NCBI GenBank assembly: GCA_039720395.1
Contig: CM077824.1
Span: 21,619,013 to 21,683,012 of the forward strand
Direction of reading: 5' to 3'
DNA length: 64,000 bases
DNA from: Liquidambar formosana
Taxonomy: Eukaryota; Streptophyta; Magnoliopsida; Saxifragales; Altingiaceae
Shown piece by piece: positions 33,651-42,830 of the stretch. Each line of letters opens with the position of its first letter. Positions within the stretch are counted from its first letter, which is position 1. The notes below the pieces were generated by a model, which was not told the origin of the DNA, ran no database searches, and was given only the letters and a program-made list of their open reading frames with translations. The position numbers and the translations under genes are program-made.

Positions 33651-35564
33651 AGTGGAGGTAGAGTTTGCTTGATGAGCATCTATGTGCCTGAAGTTTATAC
33701 GGCACTAGGAACAGTGAGGAGTATAGATCCATTTGTTAGGATTATGCCCTAGAGCCAATCATGGAGATGATTGTTTAGGGATTAGGAACAATCATTTGAT
33801 TTCATTTATGTATGTCACATTTATTATTGATTTAATAAAAAGGCTTATTCTATTATGTTTGTATGCATCATTTATATTTACATAATATGTCAATGGAGTT
33901 AGAGTTGAGAATATGGAATTACAAAGAGTTGTAATTTTGAGACTGTAGGTATATCTCTGTACTAAACTCCTAAAGCATTTCTAGTTGAAAGTTCACTATG
34001 ATGGACAATAATGAACCATAGGACTAGCACTTGTTAGGTTGACTCTATAGGAGGATAGCTAGTCTCAAGCTATTTGCGTGGAGACACTAAAACCAACAAG
34101 TGGGTGCCTATTACGAGAATAGGTATACTAAATGTGACCAAAGATATGAGATAAACTGAATGGAGTTTTATCCTACTTGTCAATCAGTTTCTCATTGTTA
34201 TAGTGGTACAAGTAATCTTTAAACCTGAGACACCATAGTTGTCTTATGCATATAGCTTTAGAAGTTTGATAACACTATGTGCAAATCCTATTCAGGGGTT
34301 TGCAAAGGTGTTCATTGGCCCTATTGCTATGTGTATGAAGGCATGTGAGTGATCAACAAGGGATCCATCACTCTCAGGAAAAAGAGAAAGAATGTCTCAT
34401 ATAGCATTCATAATATAACTCATTAAATCCATGGCCATGGTAGGATAAATATGAAAAGAGTTTCATGAGTTCATCAATGAGTTGATATCTATGAATGAGT
34501 ATAAAGTAATTGAACTAGAGACTTGACAGACTTCCATGTCCTATTAGTTCAATTGGAGACATTGTGTTGAGGGAAGGATGCAATTGTAACCTATAAACTA
34601 TAACAGAAGGGTTCTTTGTAAATGACTATTCACCTCATTAAGGACCACACCATGAGCCATATGCTAGGTGTTACTCATGGTTAGTAGAAACCCTAATTGA
34701 TATAAGTGAATTATAATCAATTAGGGAATTGGAAGGAGTTCCAATTAGACCCTAAATGGAAAGAGTTCCATTGTGCACACCTCGTGCTATTCCTACTACT
34801 TAATGATGTGAACCCAATGGGTCACACACTAATCATGCAAGAAGAGCTTTAAGGTCTATGAGAGAAAAGGCATAAGTGAATAAAAGAAAAGTTCTTAAAG
34901 GCATAGTTTGTATTTGATATAAACTAGAGGGGTTATTGTGTAATTAAGAGTAATTACACAAAACCTTTTAGGGTTAGAAATCCCCCTCATGGCCGGCCCT
35001 ATAGTGTGGATATATAAGCCACACAATGATGTGATGACATCATACTTTGGAGGCTCCCCAAGGCTGGCCGAAATTCATAAGGAGCTCTCTCTCTCTCTCC
35101 TCTCTTCTCCTACACTAGCAACAACAAGGAAAAGGAGGAAAGGACTTGAAACTCTAGCTAGGTGTGGATACCGTTGGAGGCAGCACACTTGGGCTGCTCA
35201 TTCACCGCTGTTCGGAATCAAAGCTTGGAGCAAAAAGGAGAAGACAAAATTTTGTAAGTGTTCTAACCCTCTTTGTAGTTAGGGTTTGATTTTGTGTTAT
35301 GCATAGTTAGATTCATGGGCTGTGGAATCGTAGGAAAAATTTTTATATTCCGCACTTCAATTTTTCCCTCTTGTTCGATTCCTAACACCATCTACATTGG
35401 TTGGGGGAGGGGTAGCACTGGGACCTCACTTTTGGGAAGTCTATCTTGAGATACCAGTGGTTGGGGATGAACCATTGATAAGACTTCATGGACGTCTCGA
35501 AACCATTAAAAATGCCACTAGGTGTACTATTGCTTGGCCGGAAAAATTTGCAATACATTTCTGA
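33651..35564 (+). pseudogene. CACTA-encoded protein exon (TNP1/En-Spm-like), split by a Copia LTR
   Basis: The exon starts after a TTTGTAG acceptor. The first part (33651-33733) reads SGGRVCLMSIYVPEVYTALG to TVRSIDP. The second part (35388-35564) continues in frame STLVGGGVALGPHFWEVYLE ... CTIAWPEKFAIHF-stop. The VGG..LG..FWEV and IAWP signatures resemble the TNP1/En-Spm transposase domain of plant CACTA elements; this is recognised by memory of the family, not by search. A 1654-bp LTR sits between the two parts at an Asp-Pro codon pair. The protein's role would be in transposition. The copy is disrupted. Confidence 0.6.
33734..35387 (+). mobile_element. Solo LTR, Copia-type, 1654 bp, inserted in a CACTA exon
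   Basis: It starts TGTTAGGATTATGCCCTAGAG and ends CGATTCCTAACA, a perfect 7-bp inverted end TGTTAGG/CCTAACA. Flanks CCATT (33729-33733) and CCATC (35388-35392) match at four of five bases. Deleting it restores an open frame across the exon. TATATAAG at 35011-35018, followed by a CTCTCTCTC leader, would be its U3/R promoter. The ORF at 34989-35282 is LTR sequence and not a gene. Confidence 0.82.
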
Positions 35565-35570
35565 TTTTTT

Positions 35571-37430
35571 TCATTCAGAGTTTCAATGAGTATGTATATA
35601 TTTCCTTTTTATTTTTCAAATTTTCATTTCCACAGTGGTGATCTCCGAGAAAAGTTTCTAACTTTCTATGATATAGCAGCTTTCTAAGTTCTAACTTGTA
35701 TTTATCTTGTTAACATTTGTCCTCATCTGACTTCAATGTCAGGTAGAGATTATAGTTTGAAATTTCCAACTGGTGTTGAAGTTGTGGACTGGCTTGAAGG
35801 TATTATTTTTCTTTTCTTTTCTTTTCTATACACTATGGAGGAAGGCAAGGAAATGATGGGTTGTTCAATTCATGTGATAGTAGGAAACATTTATTTATTT
35901 ACTTTTAAATGTCTGAAATTGTTGATTAATACCATTTTGCCTACAATTATACAATATGCATAGCTCGGAAAGAATGTGAACAGGGGTTGGAAGTTTTGAT
36001 TTTTTTTTTTTTCTTTTTCCTGGTGTTTGGCAAGCAAGTAGCAAAAACCAATTATGAAGGTATAATAAAATTGAAATGATTTTCTGATGTGTTTAATACT
36101 AAACAATTGACTGACATGGATCATCGGTTTTTAGTGAGCTGGTGCATTATTGAAGTTATCTCTAATTAATGCAGTTATATTTGTGCCTTGTTTTTGCTGT
36201 CTTTTCACTCTGTGGTGGTAGTATCAGGAGTTCTTCTACTAGGTTTAATCAGCTGGTGCATTATTTGGAAGAGGACAACTGGGACTTTAGGAAGTAAATA
36301 TGTTATTCTCCCTAAAAACCAAATTATTAAAAGTTCTTTTGAATATTATTTGTGAGATCCCAAATTATTCTTTGGTGGCTTCTATGCATATGAAATGGTA
36401 ATAAAATTATTGTGAGTGGAAGTAATTTTGTTGTTCTATGTTTACCTAATATAAGCAGTTATCACATGTGGGCAGCAGCTCTTTTCTTTACTTCTTGCTT
36501 ATACCCACTTTTTTTTTTTTTTTTTACTTAGGTTTTGGTTGAGAATTTTGAGAAGTAGACCAAGCTGGCTCCACTCTTAATGTTTGGGAATTATACTAAA
36601 CTAGTAAAGCGAAAACATAATGATGATTTGAAATAGGGCATGTCCACCATGGTAGCTCGACTAATGCCAGATAGCAACTTTTAGCAGCTAGCATTACTCA
36701 AAACATGTTGCAATTGGTAGCTTACAGTTATTACATGTTGGGCATGCTATTAGTGAAATGATAGATGTAATACAAAAATTACAATCCATTCAACAAAAAC
36801 TCGTTACTTTCTTCTTAATGTTTGCTTGCGCTTGTCATTTGATGTTTGAAAGAGTTCTAGCTTGCATTTTCTTTTGTTAATTTTGATATAGGATCTTATG
36901 TGAGATTATGCAAGTATTCAATAGTTCCAATATATGTATAACTTAAATCTTTGATATAGCTTGTTGGTCTAGAACTCCCAAATACACACAGAATTAATGA
37001 TGGTTTGTGAGCAAAGTGTTCCCTTTATATGCTTTCATTTAAAACTGACTGAAAATCAGGGGCAATAAAATAGTAACAAATTCAGGTATGGCCCAAAATA
37101 GAGTTAAAAACTGAGATGCCTTAATATTTTCTAGTTTGGATGGAAAATAATAGATGGATGAAGCAGTGAGCATCCAAAATAATACATATGTAAACTAAAA
37201 TTGAAAATATCCAACTTTAGTATATGATGCTTTGGCCATAATATTCTCCAAATATCTCAAGTCCTAAATCATACAACGGTTGCATGACAAGCTCTAATAT
37301 CTGGTTCTATTGCTATACTTTAATAACATCGATAGTTTTAAACATGAGAGCCCCTTTCATTTAAAGGTTTTTTTTTTTTTTTTTTTTTTTTGGGGGTGGG
37401 GGGGGGGAGGAGGGGTGGCTGTGGAAGAAG
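35571..37430. other. Intergenic / CACTA remainder, one possible exon
   Basis: A short gene-like piece at about 35743-35800 (TCAG|GTAGAGATTATAG ... GACTGGCTTGAAG|GTATT) reads GRDYSLKFPTGVEVVDWLEG between splice-like sites and may be another CACTA exon. The rest is AT-rich without recognisable genes. A T22-G-rich homopolymer tract lies at 37369-37410. Confidence 0.35.
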
Positions 37431-37539
37431 CATTGAAGATGATTGTAGACATCACATGTCTCTGAAGACACTAATCCTTAACAATAGGACCAGATATAAG
37501 TTACCTGAACTATAATAATGGATTTTAATATTAAACAAC

Positions 37540-37640
37540 AAGGCAATGAGGTTAGAGTTTCCCCACCAACCACACATAATTAAGATCCTAGACATCCAAC
37601 TTGGTAGGCAACTCAGGCAAACACTGCAGGAAATAACTTC
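37540..37640 (-). other. Conserved putative 3'-UTR exon of the F-box units
   Basis: On the minus strand, TTATTTCCTGCAG (acceptor-like) is followed by TGTTTGCCTGAGTTGCC ... GGATGTCTAGGATCTTAA. The same block with the CTGCAG edge lies at 43107-43203. The block without a clean edge lies at 9405-9535, and the edge alone at 52665-52690. Frames are not conserved, so it is more likely a spliced UTR exon or a relic than coding. Confidence 0.4.
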
Positions 37641-39137
37641 AGTAAAAATATAGCAATGAGGGAAAACGCACAAGTGCACCTGAATTAACCAACTTTGATA
37701 TTGATACTAGATGGCAAAGACATGAATCCTCCTCATGAACGTCACTTAAATTGTACTTACAAAAGCTTAATACCAGTAGTAGATGCTAAGTACATAACAC
37801 CTCAAGAACAGTCACTGCAGTTTTTGAGGTTAATCATGTAGCTCTAAATGATGCAACACCAGTTACACCATGTCCTGTTTTACTTGTGCTCACAATACTG
37901 AACAAAATAAAAAGGGAAGAAAAAAGGGCAAATCTCACTTTGAAATGGCTAAGGAGAAGAAAGTTATAATGGGGTTGGAGACACTACTTAACGACTTGTC
38001 TGTAAAACCCTCTGAACAGTTCGTCTCTTGTATCTTTCATAATTTTCTTAATAAAGAGCTATGGAAGAAAGGGCAGGAAGGCATCAATGATGCACGGCAC
38101 AAAACATTAATGAGACACATCAATGGAACACCTAGACACCATACCACATCCAAGCAATATTTCACAAAAACAGAACCCTATACTGCTCTTCTATATTCCC
38201 ATTAGCGAATTTCTTTGGTCAGATTTGTCAAAATGAGCAACCAACATGAACTATATATAATAAATCGCAATCGCACGAAACAAAAAACTCATTAAACACT
38301 TAAGATTCTATATTTAAGAAACAAAAGTTCTAGTTATGTCTTCCAATGAAATCACACCATTCTTCACAGGCATAAAACTTTAACACAAATTCATTCATCT
38401 CACTGTTCAAGTTGGGAAGGTCATTGAAATCTACATTTAGTCCAGGGGGTATGTAATCCCTCACAGTTAATCCTTTTCACTAAAACTTAAACAAAAGAGA
38501 TTTTTGTCACTCAGATTTCCAGTATTCCATGACAACATTAAATGACAGTGCCATTTCTGAAGGAAATAACTTCAATGAAAATATAGTGATAAGGGGACCG
38601 GAAAAAACAAAAGATAAGCACACTTGAATTTACAAAACTCGTAGACGCCACTTCATATAAGTACTGATACTTAACAAAAGATAACTTGATATTAGTACTG
38701 GTTCCTAACAAAACTCATGAACATCCCTTCAGTTGCACTAGGTCCTGTTTTCTGTGCACTAACAAATAGTGAACTACACTCTAAAAAAAAAGAAAAAAAA
38801 GGGTTAGAAGAGAAGGCAATTACCTTAAAATGGGAAAGGAAATAAAGTCATATATAATTTTATTCATGTCAAGTCTAATATCAATCTGCATCAATTTTCA
38901 CTGAATGATCACAATTCTAAGAACATTTACAATGCCAACATCACATATCACTGTAGGTGGAAAACCTTCAAAACAAGCCTCATACACAAGGTGAGACCTA
39001 AAATGGATTTGATTGACATAGTGAAATTATATCTTCCTGTTAATTCCAATCTGCCACTCAACTCTACCATCTTTTAAATGAAATATATTTCCCTTTGCAA
39101 GTAACTGTAAATTTGATTACTCCAAATTTGATTACTT

Positions 39138-39192
<55 letters not shown>

Positions 39193-39221
39193 AAAGAAAG
39201 AAAAATTGATTACTCCACTAA

Positions 39222-40361
39222 CTAATTTCCTTCATTAAGCAAAAGTAGGCTCTCCCTGGAGTAGGTAAAATCAGTTAACCATCCATGAATCCCATGGATA
39301 TGAATATCCTTAACTTGCTGGGCTCTTGGGTCACATGAAACCAGCTCTCCATCACCTTTCAGTACAATTTCACCATCCTTCATGAGCCCAACTGGGGCTA
39401 ATAACCTATCTACCCCACATTTAAAAGCGAATTGTTTAGTCCAAGAATCTGCTGCACCATACTCGTTCATTACCCATATATCCAAGAACACGTTGATCTC
39501 GTCTTCAAAATGAACTAATAAATATAGCGACTCCATCAACGCCATTGTAGACTTACATATTAATTCACAATCATCGTCACAACCATACTCTGGGAGCTCT
39601 ATTTTGCTGAATACCTCATTAGCCATATCAAATGATAAGATAAATTCATATTCATTTCCGTCCATCCCCTCAGCAGCCACCCAATGAGCAACTCCATTCA
39701 GAACCGAATATCTTGTACTATCAAAGGTCTCACACAGAACAACATTTTGAATTTCTTTCCAAGAATTTGTTCTAAGTGAGAAAACATCAACTCTGGGCGG
39801 ATAAGCAATGCATAAGCCCCCACGGTGAAACCTGCCAGGGAAATTTTCGTCGTAATGAAACTTGACCAACATGTAATCGTTAGTCTGAGGGACAAAGCCA
39901 AATGCGATATCAATGTGCTGAAAGGAGTCGATAAGCGGAAGCGTTTCAGGGAGGGCCATGAACTTTCGAATGGAGGGGTTCCACAGATATATATCGAACT
40001 TGTTCTCACCATGAGGGATTCTAGAACTAGGGCAAGCGATACAGAACAACCCATTAGAATATCCCACTACCCAGGGAGGTATAGGGAAGCTCCTGAAAGG
40101 AAGTTCCAATCGCGTGTGCTCGACACATGTTTCATCGTAAAGCAGTGAGGCCATGTGTTCACTAGAATGTATAGATCGATGCTTAGCGAATACATACCCG
40201 TCATTATTCGCACGAATATGCAGGTCGATAAAATTGGGATCGGCGACTAGAGAGTACCAAGATTTGCATACGCACCTGAATCGCATCAGAGATTTGACGG
40301 GCAATCGTGAGAGAATGCTGATAACTATATCTCGGGGCATATCGCTCCATGTCGTCGCCAT
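39222..40361 (-). CDS. F-box protein with F-box-associated domain, intact
   Basis: Putative SCF ubiquitin-ligase adaptor of 379 residues, single exon. The F-box is at about residues 6-46 (DMPRDIVISILSRLPVKSLM, RFRCVCKSW). The F-box-associated region of type 1 follows: GYSNGLFCIA (about 110), LWNPSIRKFMALP, FGFVPQTNDYMLVKF, FSLRTNSWKEIQNVVLCE, LNGVAHWVA, ILSFDMANEVF, and LDIWVMNEYGAADSWTKQF, ending LLLLNEGN. I chose the ATG at 40361 because all paralogs start MA(T/M)..DMP; 24 upstream in-frame codons exist but lack homology. F-box domains bind SKP1, and the C-terminal part would choose the substrate, which is unknown. It resembles the CPR1/S-locus-F-box-like class in general, without evidence of either role. 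Confidence 0.9.
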   Translation of the reverse strand: MATTWSDMPRDIVISILSRLPVKSLMRFRCVCKSWYSLVADPNFIDLHIRANNDGYVFAKHRSIHSSEHMASLLYDETCVEHTRLELPFRSFPIPPWVVGYSNGLFCIACPSSRIPHGENKFDIYLWNPSIRKFMALPETLPLIDSFQHIDIAFGFVPQTNDYMLVKFHYDENFPGRFHRGGLCIAYPPRVDVFSLRTNSWKEIQNVVLCETFDSTRYSVLNGVAHWVAAEGMDGNEYEFILSFDMANEVFSKIELPEYGCDDDCELICKSTMALMESLYLLVHFEDEINVFLDIWVMNEYGAADSWTKQFAFKCGVDRLLAPVGLMKDGEIVLKGDGELVSCDPRAQQVKDIHIHGIHGWLTDFTYSRESLLLLNEGN

Positions 40362-40485
40362 TATGAGGGTTTCAAGGTTTTCTGCTATTCTGAGAGGTTT
40401 AAAGAGAGAAAGAAGAAGCCGAGATAGATACAAGGCTTAGCTGAAAAACAAAAGGAGAGAATGGGGAAGAAAAATTCGGGAGAAG

Positions 40486-40493
40486 TTATATAA
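40486..40493 (-). promoter_or_regulatory. Candidate TATA box of the F-box gene at 39222-40361
   Basis: TTATATAA on the minus strand, 125 bp upstream of the chosen ATG. The purine-rich leader between them fits a plant 5' UTR and supports the downstream start choice. Confidence 0.45.
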
Positions 40494-40499
40494 GCAGTC

Positions 40500-41141
40500 T
40501 TCAAAATACAGTATTTAGTTTCAACCCCTGACTTTTCAAAGTATCTGTTAATGGACCACCCATTAATTGATTTTCCTTTTTACCACCAATGGAATCTACC
40601 TTACCCAACTCCCTAATATGAACAGAGGGTCATCAATGTTTTTTTATAAATTTGAACCTAAAATCTCTACTCAACAAGTGAGAATAATATTATTAAACTA
40701 TCATATTATTGCTAAATTAACTTTCTTTTTAATTAACAATAACAAAATAGGTCTTATCTTCCTTGGTTTGAGACTTTGAGGATTTAAATTATTAATTGAT
40801 TATATCAATCCCTCGATTTTAGGAAAGGAATTTGTTTATTTTAAGAGTAATGCATTTGCATAATTAATGTTAGGAAAATGTGGGTGAAATATTATCCTTT
40901 TACTAAGGTTGTTGGGTTGACTCTATTCTAAGTTCACGTGCCAAAGATGGAAATTTTTGGCTAATTCAGGTCACTCAAAAGGAATGCCACGCGCAACTGA
41001 GCCAAACCATATGTAAAACTGATGGCTTTATCACTGTTGCTTTCCGTAACATGTTGCCAAATTTTTATTTTTATTTTTTGGTACCAAACTACTAATTGAT
41101 GACACAAATTTTATCATTTGAAACTTTAAATTGCATTATTG

Positions 41142-41217
<76 letters not shown>

Positions 41218-42830
41218 GGAGGGGGGGGGGGGGGGGGGGGAGAAGAAGAAGAAAGAAGAGTACACTTTTTTTTATAATGTGTCCAGTTTGGACGCGCTTA
41301 TCCCACACATATAAGGCCCTAGGTTAAAACTCCAAAGGACTGTCTATAGGTATTTCTGGATATCTCCCTAGTAAATATTGGCAAACTTATGATCTATTTA
41401 AAGAGGACCTAGGAGTTTAAAACTCGTTTGGACATTAATCACGCTGGTTAAGATAGTGCCTGCTAAAAGCCATAGGTATTTCTAGATAAAGCTAGAGAAG
41501 ACAAATCCAATCAAGTCACTATTTTTCATGTTCAAAACACATGAGGTTTGAGTACGACTGATAACCAAAAAGCAATAGGAGAAGCAAAAATGGAAAATGA
41601 CTAGTACCTGAGAACCCACTCGTGGGGAGTAAGTTCCAAACCTGAGAGTTGTACGTTGTTTAGTTGCACATTGATTTGATATAAACTTTCAAAACTTGCT
41701 TGAACAGTTTCTGTGGACATGAGGTCTACAGAGTTTGATTTCCATTCTAAATCCATTGTTGTAAAAGAGACCAAACATTGGAATCGAAATTGAGGCTTCA
41801 ATTCCATTTCCAATGACCCAATTCCATGAACCTAAACAAAACCTTACCATCTTAGGAACTTTAAGGATCACTTAATCAATAAATTTATCCAATCCATCTT
41901 TAATTATCTGTTTTGCTAGATTAATAATTGTATTTGGGTAATAAAGCTCCTCAAAATTTTACCAAACTTCCATAAATTTTCCAGTTTGTATACTTGACCA
42001 ACTTACACGTATTATAACAATTTCCAAATTCTTTCACAACTAATGGGGAAAAAAATGATGATGCCATCCATTATATTTTGATCCCCCTAACCCCCCCCCC
42101 CCCCCCCCCCCCCCCCTTCAAAAAAAAAAAAAAAAACATCCAGTGAGCATACCACTATCAATTCTCTGTAAGCCCTTCAATTATACATTTTGTGTGACTA
42201 TATATTTAGATGCTGCAATATCTACTTGTCCTTGAGGCCCGTAATCTCTGCAGATATTCATTAACATTACAAAATCTTCAAAAATTTTCTACTTCCATCC
42301 AGCAATTTTCCATGAGTAGCAAACCTGGATGCGAAGAAGATGCTGATAGTTGAAAAATACAAAAGAAAAAACTAATCAACTTCCTATGCAGCCAACACTA
42401 TGGAAGTGATAAAGCTCTCTAAGATAAAGAAAAGCAAGACATTGCAGTGGAGATCCAGTTCAAAGAGGAAAAAAATGCATCCATAACATGGTTCTCATCT
42501 TTATACCATATGCACAAATCGTGATGAAAAATCACTCAAGTCAATTGGTTAGTAAACGAGGCTCCTAGCTTTGAGACAAAGCAAGACGGCCTCATAGCAA
42601 TTGCACCAGAACACATTTATTTGCACGCACATAACACTGAACAATACAAGGAAAAATGGGATAAAAAAGACATAATTAAATTAAACATGCAAATAAAGTG
42701 GTTGATAAAAGTAAGATGAACATTTTTCTTCTCAATGTTCAAGCCTCTAAGCGCCAATCTGCTGCAAAAGTAAGAGGCCCTTTAATTTGTGAATTTAAAA
42801 AATGAATAGAAAAGAAAAAGGAAACATTGA
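40500..42830. other. Intergenic with homopolymer and microsatellite tracts
   Basis: No gene recognised. It contains A-tract plus (AAAG)n plus G20 plus (AGA)n at 41142-41255, and C31 then A17 at 42089-42137. A SINE-like fragment with TAGGTTAAAACTCC lies near 41320. The lysine/arginine ORFs over the microsatellite are artefacts. Confidence 0.5.

Larger units (their letters stand above)
29650..35570 (+). mobile_element. CACTA (En/Spm) element: 5' end and part of its body
   Basis: The canonical terminus CACTACAAAAAAAACCC starts at 29650, and GCCGGC-type subterminal motifs follow (29674, 31909, 31943). The peptide-unit sequence GAACTCATT|TAAAATTTG in copies A, C and D is broken exactly here, so ATT would be the 3-bp duplicated target. 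A solo LTR (29685-31881) is nested just inside the end, a leader-like CT-rich region lies at 32100-32260, and a coding exon lies at 33651-35564. No matching TTTTTTGTAGTG end was found downstream, so the 3' part is lost or unrecognised. The end coordinate is only the last coding base region. Confidence 0.65.
37430..40500 (-). repeat. F-box duplicon, unit III
   Basis: Intact F-box gene plus about 1.8 kb of 3' flank in the same block order as units II, IV and VI: GACATCACATGTCTCTGAAGAC at 37447, the UTR-like block at 37540-37640, and the ACACCATACCACATC block at 38138. A T/G homopolymer at 37369-37410 precedes it, and an A-tract of about 52 bases at 39139-39190 lies shortly after the gene's stop. 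Confidence 0.65.

Noticed and set aside
34989..35282. 97-codon ORF starting MAGPIVWIYK
   Set aside because: Lies wholly in the U3/R region of the Copia-type LTR and spans its TATA box.
39698..40148. Overlapping ORFs in other frames of the intact F-box gene
   Set aside because: Shadow frames of a strongly supported CDS; similar cases occur at 45168-45362 and 54495-54881.
41096..41327. Lys/Arg/Gly- and Phe/Leu/Pro-rich ORFs in both strands
   Set aside because: Translation of the A-tract, (AAAG)n and G-tract microsatellite.
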